This document shows positions 31,988 through 45,109 of a stretch of 64,000 bases of DNA, piece after piece. Source of the stretch: Ciona savignyi (lineage: Eukaryota > Chordata > Ascidiacea > Phlebobranchia > Cionidae); NCBI GenBank assembly GCA_000149265.1, contig CH003075.1, positions 154,663-218,662 on the forward strand. The letters run 5' to 3'. The translations under genes were made by a program, and so were the position numbers. Each line of letters starts with the position of its first letter. The stretch's first letter is position 1. The notes under the pieces were generated by a model. That model saw only the letters and a list, made by a program, of their open reading frames with translations, was not told the origin of the DNA and searched no databases.

Positions 31988-34900
31988 TTAAAATAAATCA
32001 GTGTCTTTTAGATCCATACTTAGATGCTGCTCTTCGGCATCATTCGCTTCATTTTGTTCTTTTAGCTCAGGTACGCCAAAGCGAAAGAAGTTTCGAAGCT
32101 TTTCTGGAAGTCGTTTGTTATCGAACAAAGGCACAAATAATCGGGGGTCTGATTCAGAAGGCTTGTTCGCCCCTAGAAAAAAAATTTACGTAAAAGAAAG
32201 ACAATTTGACAGCTGCAACAGTCATTATCAAATGTGCCAAACAAGTAAAGCGTAATAGATTACCAAATCGTTTGCAGTAAAGAATATTTAAAACACATTG
32301 AACAGTATAGCAAAAAGAGTTTACAAGTACTTTAACCCATGATAATCGATATTAAATATCGACTTTTAGTGACTTGTTTGATATTTATATAACATTGTTG
32401 TTTGTTGTTGGTGATACAAATCTGACGTTTTCCAACTACGATAACACAAATACTCACTATATTCTTACCTGATACAAAAGAAATAAGCAACCCGAAGAGA
32501 ATTGACACAAAGTAACCAATCATGGAATGGTACAAATAAGATATTGAGTATATAGTGTCTTCTAACGGAGAACTGTAAATCCAGTATAAAACAATGTTAA
32601 TCATATATATCATATATATGTTTAAATTGTTTAAAAAAGGTAAGAGGAAAGTGGACAAATCATAATATCTACCTTAGCAACTGTTCCGTAGTTGTAACAA
32701 CCGTCGTTGTGTAATTAAGTTGATATGATGAGTTATATCCGTTGTGAAAACACCCCGACGTATTGGTTGGCAGAATTTGCTCGAGATCGTGGTTTGGAAG
32801 GTATATCAACCCCCCAATGCAAACCCATGATGCCATTGACGCACCGATCATTGCCCCCAACATGACTCCCTAAAATAAGACAGTATGTTTAATGTTTATT
32901 TGCGTCGGTCGGTATTACTGGTGATATTATAGTAGTTGAGTTTCGTCTATAGTGTTACTGAATCAAAGCAATTTAAAAACAATAAAAGACTGTATCTGCC
33001 AAATTTTTGACAACAGGGAATAGTTCTGTAAATGTTGTCTGGTAAGGCATGTTTACATTTTGTTCATATTTTGTCAGTTGTTTTTTATTTTTTTATAAAA
33101 CAACATGACTTTGTTAATTTATTGATTTAAGCAATAAAATGGGTAACAAATGGTTTTGGTAACACCTTTTGCTCGCACAAAAAAACAACGATAAATACCT
33201 AGTGTGATTTTACTTGAAAACATATACAGCATACAACGTCAGTTAAAAAGTTGAAAGAGATGTCACTTGGCAAGGCACTTAACGGAGATTACGTCAATAA
33301 TTGGATTAAATAAGCTTTAGTTCTACGAATTACAGCCGAAGAGTTGCAGGGAACTGGTCGCTAGCTCGTCGATTGTGTCTTAAGCAAGGCACTTAACGGA
33401 CCTTTCCTGAATCCAGCGGATAAATGGGTTCAACTAAATTAAAGGAACGCATAAATAGACGCGTCGTTATAACGCTCACTGACAAAATGTCTTAGACCGG
33501 CGAAAATACTAGAGAGTGTCAATCACGTGTTTAACCACCACTATTTGTAAAACACATGTCGTATGCCATATATTCATGCTACAGGGTCCCTAACCACAAT
33601 TTGTATTGTCTACACTGAGTAAGTACTTTGTTTCTGCAAGCATAAACGCATGGGTCCCATAGTTATCAGACCAAACTTTTTTCCATGTGCAGTTAATTAA
33701 AGAACAAACGTCTTAAATTTACTAACATTTCACCGCAAATGTTTTTAATTAAAGCTTGTTGTTAAGCGTGGTGGTAAAATAAAGCTAAATTTCCAAAATA
33801 GCCCGATTTCATGGTTTCAGGGAATTCTCCTGGGTTTAGTAGATAAGTTTCTGTTTTACATATGTGGGTCATGTTATGTAACAATTCTTAAAGTTTTATT
33901 CTGATTTGTCTTCTTGTTGGATATGTCAGTCTCTCCTTGTTGGATATGTAGCGATATGGCATGCCTGTCACAATCATAATTCAAGAACATATTTTCGTTT
34001 TTAAGGGAATTACCCTAAGTAAATGTTTTCTTTCTTTTATTAAATTAACTCAGAGTGTTTAATGTTCTAACATTTTACCAAATCTGATCAAAATTAGAGC
34101 AGCCGTTCAAGCGCTATGCCCCAAACAGATAATTTATTACAAAAAAACGTTTTGGTTTAACGTCTCATGGGAATTCCCCTGGATTCATTACCCAAAATTA
34201 TAGTTTCTGCATATCTAGACCATGTTATTTTACAAGTGTCAAATTTTTATTGCGATTTCATTACTCTTTCTGGTAGATGTCGGGGCGATGCATGTTACTA
34301 TCATGATTTGAGGAGAAAATCTTATTTTTTAGGGTATTTCATTTTTATCTTTTTTCATTTTTTTATACGTTATCTTCTTTTTTTTGTTTCAAGTGTTAAA
34401 TCAGTGACTAATGCACTTCCATTTCACTAAATCTGATTAAAATTGGAGAATCTGTTCAAGCGGTATCCCGTAAAAAGCTATTTTTTTAGAAAAAATCCCG
34501 TTTTGGTTTGTAAGGTTTCAGGAGAATTTCCCTAAATTTATCACCCACAATTTTGATTTCTGCATATCTAGACCATGTGGTCTAACAAATGACGAAGTTT
34601 CATTGGGTTTCCATTATCCCTTCTGTTAGATACCGGAGCCACAATCCATGTATGTCACAATCTTGATTTAGAAACATATCTTCATTTTTAGGGTATTTCC
34701 CTAGGTAAATATTTTGTTTCTTCTAATTGGTAACGCAGTGGTCAACGGGCTACTAGTTTACCAAATCTGATCAAAATTGGAGCAGCCGTTAATGCGCTAT
34801 GCCCCACAAAAGCTAAATTTTTTGAAAAAAATACCGTTTTGGTTTTTCACCTCCCAGGGGAATTCCCCTAGGTATATTACCCAAAATTTTGGTTTCTGCT

Positions 34901-37900
34901 CATCTAGACCATGTGGTCTAACAAATGACAAAGTTTCATTGGGATTCCATTATCCCTTCTGTTTTATTTTGGCAATATTATTTTGAAGTGGATTTTTGTT
35001 GATGTTTACATTTAGCCGGCCCTAACAGTTACCTTGTATCTAGAATGCTTCACATCAAACCACCACTAAAGTCGCACACTAGCTCACCTGCACCCGCATG
35101 TATCACTTACAAGTAAAACTCTTTTTTTTCTCTTTCTTTTACTATTGTTTTATTTAAGAACCCTACTGTCCAGATTTTCTATTTTTCAGAGTCATTGGGG
35201 AGATCTAGTGACGGCAGGAGGCTCTTCTGTTGTTGTGGCGTCACTATAAATGATTATCTCAAGAATTTATTTTTCCGGAACTTGCTGCATAGTTTATTCA
35301 TTTTTCATTTTTATTTAATATTAGTTTTGTCAGTTAGGCAGTCTTTGCCTACTTATTGTTTGTACTATGCATAATTGTTATGCATACTTAAAGTGCAATA
35401 TTGTTTTGCACAAAATATGTTTTTCTAAATAATTTAAGTTATTTATAAAGTGCAATATTGTTTTGCACAATAATGTTTTTTCTAATTTATTTTAATTATT
35501 TATTTATATATTTTATTTTTAATTAATATACTTTTAAATGCCTTGGTAAGTGTTGCACTTGAAACTTTTCAGTGGAATTTACATTTTTGGGGTTTTTCTT
35601 TTTCCACTGCGGCCCACACTTTCCGGGCCACCCCTTCTCCTAAAGCCGACTCCCCCATTGCACGGGTCGCTTTACCGCACACTCTTCTTCGAGGCTTAGT
35701 GCAATTTTTATTTTATAAACAATTAATTAATTATTTTTAATATTTTTTTTATTTTTTTTAATTGGGTTTAGCGGCCACGTCAAATTATACAGAATTTTAA
35801 TAGTTTATTTCTTTTTTTAGACGTGTTCTAACGACTGTCGTTTTGCCGTTTTTTCCCGTTTTCCAAATTTTTACCGATAGTCCCGCTTCGTGTTTACATC
35901 GTGGAAGCAAAAAATAAACTAAACTAAACTAAACTAAACTGTTAGATGTCGGAGCCACAATCCATGCCTGTCACAATCTTGATTTAGAAACATATCTTCA
36001 TTTTTAGGGTATTTCCCTAGGTAAATATTTTGTTTCTTTTAATTGGTAACGCAGTGGCTAACACGCTACTATTTTACCAAATGTGATCAAAATTGGAGCA
36101 GCCGTTCATGCGCTATGCCCCAAAACGCTAAATTTTTTGAAAAAAATGCCGTTTTGGTTTTTCACTCCCCAGGGGAATTCCCCTAGGTATATTACAAAAA
36201 ATGTTGGTTTCTGCTCATTTAGACCATGTGGTCTAACCAATGACTAAGTTTCATTGCGATTTCATTATCCTTTCTGGTAGATGTCGGAGCCACAAGCCAT
36301 GCCTGTCAAGCGTTTGACGAAAAAAAAAAAAAAAAAAAAAAAAAAAAACGGACAAAAACAATATGTGTTCCATTTTTCCAAATGGGACCCATAATTAATA
36401 ATAGGAATTACCAAACCAAAATATTAAGAATTACCAAACCAAGTATGCATTTTATGCTAAAACAAGGTCTAATAACATTTAAAGTATTTTTCATTTAACG
36501 AACGATAAATTGATTAATCATTTAATGATAAGTAGACCAAGTTGTAGCTCACCATTGAATTCGTCCATGGCAAAAACACTCCCATCGTGAATATTGCAAG
36601 GACAGGTCCTAGAAAAATACCAAAGGTGCTCACAACTATCCGTACAACTGTCTTGCCGAAGAACGGCACAACGAATGCAGAAATTGCCATTAATGCTCCC
36701 AAACTAAATGCTGTAGATAAAACGGATTCACTGATGGACTAAACTACTTGGATAACTGAGACATATTGATAAAGATTAAACTCCCACAACTCGTTTTCAC
36801 CATAGGCTAATTTGTCAGTTACCCAGCTATTGCAACCCGTTTAAATTATTTTCCCTTTTTTGCTTTGGGTGAGGTCATTAAAATTATTTTATTGTGTTAC
36901 AAAATTGCGACTGGTGTATGCTATACACTGTGCACATAAGTTGCTAATGGTAACATATCTTTACAGTCAGTTATACAATGCAGTTATATGACCCCATATT
37001 TTATGAGACAACCAAATGTAGTTTACAACTTACCAAATACTTTGCTAGCAATCAGGTAAGTTTTTGCAGTTTGATTAGGCCGCATTGGTTTATAGAAATC
37101 TTCCAAAAAAACGTTGGCAAGAGCGTTGATACCAGACGATACAGTACTGCGTAAAATTGTCCGACCGATTAGTCTGGTGGTTTAGTGCGACGAATTCGAA
37201 ACTGGTCGCTTGTTTCCTTTGGCAAGGCACTCAGCGGACATTGCCTGAACCCAGCGGATTAATGGGTTGTACTAAATTAAAGGAACGTGAGAATTAAACC
37301 CAACACACTGCAATAGCTCCAGTAACCCGACGATGGTCTCGAGAGGAGCTGATTATTGCCCGTGTGTTAACCCCTTGGTTTTCCCATTCACGTGGTCGAC
37401 TGCTTGGGCTTTCTACTTAAAAACAACCTACATTAACAAAAGTGCAGACAGCCTGGCGAATAAAAATTTAAACTTAAAACATTTACCTTAAAGTGCCACT
37501 GTATATTGCAGCTACAAAAATTCCCCCCATTCCAGGCATATTATGAAACACGTCCACTACCAAATATGGAACCATTTCATCAAGGACAGTTATTTGTTTT
37601 GATGCAAACGGATCGCAATTTTTATAATAAGCGAACATAACACAGCCGTTTAAAAGACAAAGAAGAACAAAAATTGCGTTCGTTGTTCCACCGATTACAA
37701 CACACCTGAAATATAAAGTTGGAAATTAGTTTTCGTATGTGCAAATTAAATGTTTTTCAACTATAATAAAGTACTTAGAATATATTTTGATATCAAATAA
37801 ATACCTACGTTTTGTAACCATTTTGTAGCCTGCTAATATTTGGTAACCATTTAAGGTTTTTTAAATGATTTTAAGCATTTGTAAACATACCACTTTTACT

Positions 37901-40900
37901 ACGCATTATTAATTTAAAAACAACGATTTTTGGGTATCTACTTGAATTTGTATTTGGAAAATGTACTATTTGTCTGGGTTTCAACGATTGTGGTTGTACT
38001 ATTTGAAACTATGTATCAAAAAGTTATTGGATTATAATCGTTACGGCGCTAAAACAGATCAATCAATATGGATTGGCTTCGAATCAGAAGGAAACAAATT
38101 TAAATTTACTCCTTTTTTATACATCACGCTCGTGACAGAATAAAACGGATGATAGTTTACGTTGACCTTTAATTTTACAAAAAACAGGGGAATTCCCGTT
38201 ATCGGAAAAAATAATCCCATTTTCAGCATTTCTTAAATCATCGCAGAAATCTCCGGCTTAGAAAATAATATTTGCTTCAAATTTCTTAGAAAGTTAAAAA
38301 TGTATAACATTAATCAAAAACACAACTTTAAAAATCCAGTTTATCGCAGAAAATAACTTAAAGTTATATTATACATAAACATTTATAAAATAAACTCTTA
38401 TTACCCATATTAAAGAGCTGGACACTCAAATCAAAATAAATAAATAGAGAATTAAAAAAGATTTTGTAAGCAGAAACGTGGTTGCCACTATCTAGTATTC
38501 TATTGTCTTTAAGCAGCAACAAGAAATATAATAGTTTTCAATCTGTAGGCCTATATACCAATGCACTTAGTAGATCTCAATCACTATTACCACAAGTCGT
38601 GTGTCAGGTAACCTGGCGGTTTGCACGAAGTAATCTGATAATTTCCATTGTGATAATGACCCGTGCGACTTTTTAACGTGCGATTTCTTTAAAAGGAGGA
38701 ATATAATTACTATATAATAGTCTGATTTTGGTCTATACCCAAAGAGTTACACATCCGTCTAGATCGCTACTGGTTTTGATGAGGCCACCTTTTAGTTATC
38801 GTTAACAGGCGTTCCTAATTAAGTTATTAAAGCAGCTGATTAACCAACAGTTATCGTATACTTACTTTTTCGCTTGTTTTAAAGTTTTGCATGATAAATA
38901 TCGTTGGACCAATGCCTGTGATGTACACTGTATACAGCACGAGAATATAGAAAGACCAATGATGGCTGAAAAAGCTGTCATTCGCTTTCGCGGGTCAATG
39001 GAAAAACTGCAATGAACAAAAACTAGTTGAAGTTGGAAATAGCTTGTTACATGGTGATCTTTACATACAGCTTGTAAATATTTGTTTAAAAAACTTGTAG
39101 TTCAAACAAACAAAAATTGCGTTATTTACTACGACTTCACCTTACAACATTGTAATAGGCCTATGCTCATAGCACCTGGCAGGCATCTCTTGGACCTAGT
39201 GGGATGAATGGGTTGCACTTAACCACAGAATCATTAGGTTAGATTAGGTGTCGGCAATCTTTTGCACTTAATGAGCCATTTTAACCGATATTATATAAAA
39301 TAACAATCACTGGGAGCGGCAAAACTAATAATACTTTCTACAACACTGTGTGAGGTAAAGGCGTAAGCGTAAGCTTGTTCCGCGCTCGCTTCAGTAACAA
39401 TAAAATTAATAAGAGCCGCATGTATCTAAGAATAAAAGAGCCGCATGTATTAACAGGGCCGCAGGTTGCCGATCCCTGTGATAGAAGCATAAACTCCCAC
39501 TTTGCTAAGATATGCAAAAGACAAAACCAACTATTTATCTTGGTTTACTCACTCGAACAAATTCATTCTTCCACCAGCCACCAAAGCATCGTTAACATTT
39601 CCCCAACCACCAACTAATATTGTGGTTTTGATTTGTAGAACTACAACCCCAATGAGAATAAACACTGCTTGTATGACATCATTCCACACAACAGCCTTCA
39701 TGCCACCCTGTGAAAATTGCAGCTTTAATATATTTTGTACAATTTGAAAGGCTTAGTTTGGCTGTGTAGAACGTTTCACTGGGCAAAAATGAACTTTCGC
39801 AACTCGGTAAAGCAGTTACCTTAATAAAAATTAAATGGTTATGCCATTTTACAGAGATAAATAAAAAGAAAATCGACTTTAATACTTCGCGAAATTCTAT
39901 AATGACAACAGTATATGTTTTTAGAATCTATATTAAGATGAACACATAAAGGTAAGGATTCACGTTCAGCTTGTAATTTGCGTGTAACCTGGGTTCGGAA
40001 TGTACAAATAGAGACTTTAAAGTGTCATAATTCCTGTTCACAAAATGCCTAATTTTAAACTTAGTCTAACACTACATAATCGATTTGCTGCTTACCACTG
40101 TTGTATATAGTGTACAAACTAAACTCGTAGACGCAATTGACCATTGGAGTTTTAATGGAGTTACTGCAGATAACGCGAGAGATGGTACGAATATGGTCAC
40201 TCCGGTGTAAACAACCTGTAAAATAAAGTTTGTTAAAGTAGTGTGTCTACGGTTTGTTTAGTGTGCCACGGTGTTTAGAAACCCTGTCTTTAACCTACGC
40301 GTGCTATGTGGCTAAAGTCCGTTATTTCCCAGCAGTTATCTCAGTATCTGATTTTTTAACTACATTTTGTTTTAGAACAAATCACAAGAGAAAGAGGACA
40401 GTAACTATGAAAAATACTCAAAAACAATTCCATGTCTTATCTAAATATATCAAAATAATTGTTTTTTATATATCTTTGTGTTTTTATATATATATCTTTT
40501 AAATGCCTTTCTACACCTTTTATACACTTTTTACAACACCTTTTTATATAATTCCAATACACTCTTTTATGTCTTTTGCTAGTCACCTTTTTATTTTCAC
40601 GTAGTTTACACCATTTGCACACACACGATTTTATCTCTTGGGGAATTTAAGGGATTAACGCTCGGTGCTGTGCTAATTTACGTGCTTGTGATGTCAACGG
40701 ATTGGAGTTTTTAAAATCCGTTCTCTCTTGGCTAGCAAACTGTTAAGACTTATTTTTAATAGCTGATTTTTTTATTAGTCTTATATGTGTTTTGCAAATA
40801 GTAGTGTTTTTATAAAGCGAAAACGTTGCAAGCCCTTGTAATTGGTCCAACGGTAGGCCGTTATGACAGCGTCCTAAAACACCTTAGGAATTCTGTAAGA

Positions 40901-42829
40901 AATATATTTAAAAACCGATACTTACGAACGTTCCGATTACGAAGGCGGAAGTTAATTTCCGAACACTGGTGTTAAATCGAAGCTCCAAATACTGAATGAG
41001 ATGTGAAAGGATTAATGTAACACTATCGTTTGTTTATTATAAATTGTGGTAGAGCAAAGAAATGTTGTTCAAATCTGAATAATTAAACATTGCTAAACAC
41101 ACAAAAAGACGTTGAAATCCAGGAACTAAACAAACTGCATATGAGATAGTTCTGAAAAAAAATATTATTGTAGTAAGAATTAGATTATGTTTGTTACCGC
41201 AGTTTTTATGCTGTATCAGCGTGAGACTTTGGTTTTGATCTAACAAAAATAGGATATTAATGTGTTATAACGGAGATTGGGAAAACGTAAGGAGCATTAT
41301 CACACGGGCATTAGTCATATTACCCGCGAATTCGTAAATTCGCGCCTACTGTTGGGTTATTGAAGATATTGTTGTATATGTTTGAATGGGACGTTCCTTT
41401 AGTTTTACAACCCAATAATTTACTAGGTTCAGGCAATGTCCACTAAGACACAACTTACTAGTTAGGGACAAGTTTGTACTCTGCAATCCTGCGGTTTAAA
41501 GAGCAAATCAATATAATCCAAAATATTTGGCCGTAAATAAAAGTGTGTCCTGTTTTAATTCACCAAACAATTAATGGTCACTATTAGAATGCTAACGCTG
41601 TTGTAATTTATAAATAGCAAATTTATACTTCACGTTAAGCAAAAAATCAAACAAAGTAACGTGACGAATTCGGCACCAGCGGTGACCCCGTATATAGTAT
41701 ACACTACACAGCTTTCTTACCTGATATACCGACTTGAGCTGCAAGCGAAAGAATAGCGGTACAAAGTAGAAGTAAGAAACAGCTGTTGGCACGAGCATGG
41801 CTGGTACGACCCAAAACGCCACCACACCGTACAGGTACAACTCATTCGGAAACGATATCACTGTAATCGCCGATACAAAAGTAACTGACAAGGATAAGCC
41901 AACGGGCCACTGTAAAATAAAATATCAAGAAAGTTTTATTTGTAAAATGATTAAGGTTGCTGGTATTATATGTGAAACTTGGGTTTGTGCTATCTTCTTA
42001 ACGGTGATTGTAAAAAAAACTCCCCAGTATTTTTACTACATGAAATGCTATCACAGAAAGATGGATCGCACGAAAGCAGTCCGGCGCTGTACAAAGTACA
42101 TCTTGGTATGTTGGGGAGAACGGTTGCTGGTGCACGATAGGATAGGATACGATATTTCCGTGAAAAGGAAAACCAAGGGCGTTAACACACACGGGCATAT
42201 TTCAGATTACATCGCGCCCACCGTCGGTTTACCGGAGCTATATATTGCAGTGTGTTTTGTATAATTTACACGTTTCTTTAATTTGGTAGAACCCAAATGT
42301 CATGGTTTATTTTTCATAGTACGTGCTATAAAAAAGATTCACAGTTGGAATTGGAAAAAAGGCCTGAAGCAAATTCTGGTACAATCAGCTGACGCCACAT
42401 TTATAGTATTTTTACAAATCAGATTACCTGGTCAAGTCAAGTTATTTTGACCATGTAACTCGAATCATCACAACACTGCGTTTTAGTAATTCGAAGTATT
42501 ACTGAATAACTACTCACTGGAGATAAACGTCTATTTCCGAAGTAATAATTTTCCGTCGAGGTGTCTTGTCTATCCTTGTAGGCATAGTACACCCCGACCC
42601 CGAGAGATGATACCAAACTCACTGTGGGAAGTAGGTAGATGTAAGACGACACCCAGGTTACATTTAATATTGAATTTCGTGGACCTGTGCAGGTCAGATT
42701 AAGGGGAATTTTTATTCCCGTTTGTTATTTAGTTGTTACTAGTATTCACTAAAATCAAATGCATAATTAAAACGTACCTGCAAAAACTATAAAGTCAATT
42801 ACTCCGAATGTCTTTGTGTCGTGCTGCAT
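31988..42829 (-). CDS. SLC5-family sodium-coupled solute symporter, 13 exons
   Basis: Minus-strand exons are 42778-42829, 42518-42621, 41721-41909, 40926-40991, 40096-40215, 39553-39707, 38866-39006, 37487-37705, 37034-37146, 36553-36710, 32673-32869, 32469-32572 and 31988-32172. They join in phase into 600 residues, typical of SLC5A5/6/8/12 (iodide, multivitamin and monocarboxylate carriers of the plasma membrane). Matching segments are FGVIDFIVFA at the start of TM1, SLGVGVYYAYKDR, then LSVTFVSAITVISFPNELY, QLKSVYQYLELRFN, TTVGGMKAVVWNDVIQA, ALVQRYLSCKTLKQAK and MPGMGGIFVAAIYSGTLRS. FTMGVFLPWTNSM and an Asn-rich extracellular loop with NSSY and NYTT glycosylation sites follow. The acidic C-terminal tail ends DTDLF. 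Among SLC5 members the YLSCKT motif and length favour the monocarboxylate/multivitamin group, but the substrate is not determined. Introns carry SINEs, and intron 10 holds the 2.9-kb repeat copy B. Confidence 0.92.
33265..33465 (+). repeat. Two SINE fragments in SLC5 intron 10
   Basis: A short piece ('ggcaaggcacttaacggaga', about 33272) is followed by a longer one from 33339 with 'aactggtcgctagctcgtcg', 'cctgaatccagcggataaat' and 'aaattaaaggaacgc'. They are probably separate insertions. Confidence 0.6.
33509..36394 (-). mobile_element. Helitron-like element with internal ~340-bp tandem units, copy B
   Basis: The copy is inverted relative to copy A. On the minus strand it starts TTATGGGTCCCATTTGG near 36394, has a poly-T tract (A-run at 36320-36348 on the plus strand), tandem internal units, and ends GATTGACACTCTCTAG at 33509, followed by T. 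Internal 'ggaattcccc'-type palindromes lie near 33822, 34165, 34512, 34857 and 36172. Once the nested retroposon is removed the spacing is about 340-350 bp throughout. It lies in SLC5 intron 10. Confidence 0.65.
34964..35938 (+). mobile_element. Non-LTR retroposon nested in copy B, with (AAACT)n tail
   Basis: A ~975-bp stretch without family similarity interrupts an internal unit of copy B. The host sequence resumes exactly across it ('cccttctgtt' then 'agatgtcgg'), with a CTGTT duplication at 34959-34963 and 35939-35943. The 3' end is a run of AAACT repeats, typical of non-LTR retroposons. It includes two copies of 'aagtgcaatattgttttgca' near 35389 and 35453. No reverse transcriptase is encoded, so it is a truncated or non-autonomous copy. 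Confidence 0.7.
37157..37396 (+). repeat. SINE copy in SLC5 intron 8
   Basis: It begins 'ccgaccgattagtctggtgg', loses part of the tRNA-like head, then has 'ggcaaggcactcagcggaca', 'ctgaacccagcggattaatg' and 'caacacactgcaatagctcc', and ends at 'cccattcacgtgg'. Confidence 0.75.
38165..38495 (+). mobile_element. Helitron-like family, short copy D
   Basis: The stretch has 'caggggaattcccgttatcg' near its left side and ends ACGTGGTTGCCACTATCTAG followed by T, matching the right terminus of copy A. Most internal units are absent. It lies in SLC5 intron 7. A degenerate SINE piece follows at 38560-38680. Confidence 0.5.
39160..39235 (+). repeat. SINE scrap in SLC5 intron 6
   Basis: 'gcacctggcaggcatctc', 'tggacctagtgggatgaatg' and 'ggttgcactta' match the central part of the SINE only. 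Diverged. Confidence 0.35.
41272..41512 (-). repeat. SINE copy in SLC5 intron 3
   Basis: Minus-strand reading has 'gattgcagagtacaaacttg', 'ttgcctgaacctagtaaatt' and 'gaatgcccgtgtgataatgc'-like words. The copy is complete in outline but diverged. Confidence 0.6.
42136..42300 (-). repeat. SINE copy in SLC5 intron 2, tail half
   Basis: The words 'gataggatacgatatttccg', 'ggaaaaccaagggcgttaac' and 'cagtgtgttttgtataattt' match the tail half in reverse. It ends at 'ggtagaaccca', a common truncation point. Confidence 0.65.
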
Positions 42830-45109
42830 TATAAACCTTAATGAAGCAATTTGTATATTTCTAAAATGGTAGAATCTATAAACAATATAAAACTACTGGT
42901 AAATTTATGCCGTTTAAATTAAATTACCTAAAGAACATTAATATACTTTTAGCGTATGTTCCTTTAGTTTGGGTTTTTAAAGCAAATAAATTACACTAAA
43001 AACGAATCAATTATAATAACTGTCGTACGTATCTTAGATTGGCACCAATGCTCGTATTCTTTAAATAAACAAAACAATCGCTTAAAAACTTCAAATATAT
43101 GTTCCTCCGGTTGGCACCAGCTGGTTGATTGCAGAACCTTTATTATGCACGTTTAATATTTTTGATCCAGTTGAAAAGGTTCAATTCGGTTGATAAATTA
43201 ATACGTTTTTAATTATCGTCCTACACCCCAGGAATAAAAATGAGAAATATAATAGTATATTATGAATTAACTAAAAAAATTTCACTTGAAATAACCGACT
43301 AGAAAAATAATTTTAAAGAACAAAATTCCTAATTGTGCTGTCAAAGCTGCTAGAGCCACTGCACATACCGCATGCATCCCTGACGTTATGCTGTATTGAA
43401 TATCGCGTGTAGGAGGCAGCTATTTCCTAGAAACTGACCTCCCGTCGCGGTTATCTGATTCTAAGGGTTTAAACGCACGTTCGACTTCTGTTAAGCTTAA
43501 ATTAATCACGTGTTAAAGTTACTAACTGTACCATTTTTTACAAAATACACATTCAAGTGTTTGGCAAACACATCCTACAAAAATCGGACAACTGACCGCG
43601 TCATAAGTTTTCTTGTTTTTGCTAAATTTCACTACTTGAAATTGTTTAAACAGGATATTCGTGGTTAAAATTACTACCTACAAAACACAAAAGAAATGCT
43701 AATATAGGAATTAACCTTTTATAGGAAACTTGCACGCAAAGTTTTGTTCGACGAACCATAAACCAAAAGCTATAGTCTTTGTTTTGTGTTTTGATTTTGC
43801 TACTGTAGAAATTCACAAGACTTAGTTATATATATATGACAAACTTGCAATAAAATGCGATAGACACAACCGAAATAAACTGGTGGTCGACAATGTGGAA
43901 TTGTACTGTATTCAAATCATTGTTTGTGTAATAAGGCTTGATGATGTAAAACGCATCGAAAATGCACTACTCGTGTCTGATTTATCACCACTCTATTATA
44001 ATCAAGTATTGCGTATACGCCTCATCTGCTGCTAAGCCACAACGGCGGGAACAAGTAATATTTATTACTGTTGGTATGGCAGACACATTAATATCAGCGG
44101 AATCTAACATGCTGACTGAATATATTTAGATTTTCAGTATCCGACTTAACATTTCGGCAAATAGTATTTGCAACATACCTACAACTATCATATTGCCAAG
44201 TTATACTTCGTTTCATAGATAGTCGGGGGAGTGCAACATGATACATTTTGAAACGACATTTTATGGTAGTCTTGCTTGAAGCATTTAACGTGCCATGATA
44301 ATCTGCCGTATTAGCCTTATGACGCTTCAAGTCTTATGACCAAATAGTTTCACTGTCTTTCAAGTAACCGTTTGCAGCAACGATAATAAGCCAGTGCACA
44401 TGCTTGTCTTCGTCGTATTACTTTCATTTCTCTGAAAAATGTTTCTTTTACATTTTCATATACATGTAAAATATCAATTTTAGATAAGTGATAAATTCAA
44501 ACGGGTAACAAAGAAAACAAAAGAAATCGTTTGGTTTTAAACAATTGTGGTCACTAAAGATAAAAACTATCATGCAAACGTGGGAAAGCACTTAACTTAA
44601 ACGGATGTTGTTTCACCGTGTGGAATGAACTGAATCGTTTAAGCTGTGTACATAAAACAATCTTTGCCGTTGAAGAATTTTATTGTTTGAGTTTGAATTT
44701 TTTTCTCTTATTGAAAATGACATTTCAAAAATTTCATATTTTTACTGAAACGGGTCAGATATTGAAATATTGTCAGTCAACTGTCTTTATAATGAGCCCA
44801 TTGCAAGCTCGATACTAAAACAAACTATATTTATTTGTCGCCGCATTATAAACACTATATACTTACTACCTTGTATATTGCACTGCTTTTCCCATGCCAC
44901 ATGTGTTCGTCTTAGCGTAATGTACGCGACCAACTAAACAGCATTTTCGTCCCATATTATTCTGTGAAGTAGTGTTTTAACATTAATACATTAACTCGTA
45001 TTGTTAAAAGTTATTAAAACAAAGAAAAAAGGAAATAAAACTATTTTTCCAGAAATAAATTAATCCAGTTTATAAATATGACTACAGTGCATTGTATTTT
45101 TTTAATTTA
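42830..45109. other. Intergenic region upstream of the SLC5 gene
   Basis: No exon is recognised in this 2.3 kb. The 78-codon minus-strand frame at 44094-44330 and the 66-codon plus-strand frame at 44618-44818 have no family features. A SINE scrap ('gcacttaacttaaacggatg') is near 44590. Confidence 0.4.

Noticed and set aside
42622..42652. Longer version of SLC5 exon 2 reaching upstream to 42690
   Set aside because: An acceptor at 42622-42623 after a pyrimidine tract (ctacttcccacag) joins exon 1 to give the normal TM1 sequence, whereas the longer form would insert about 20 residues into the helix.
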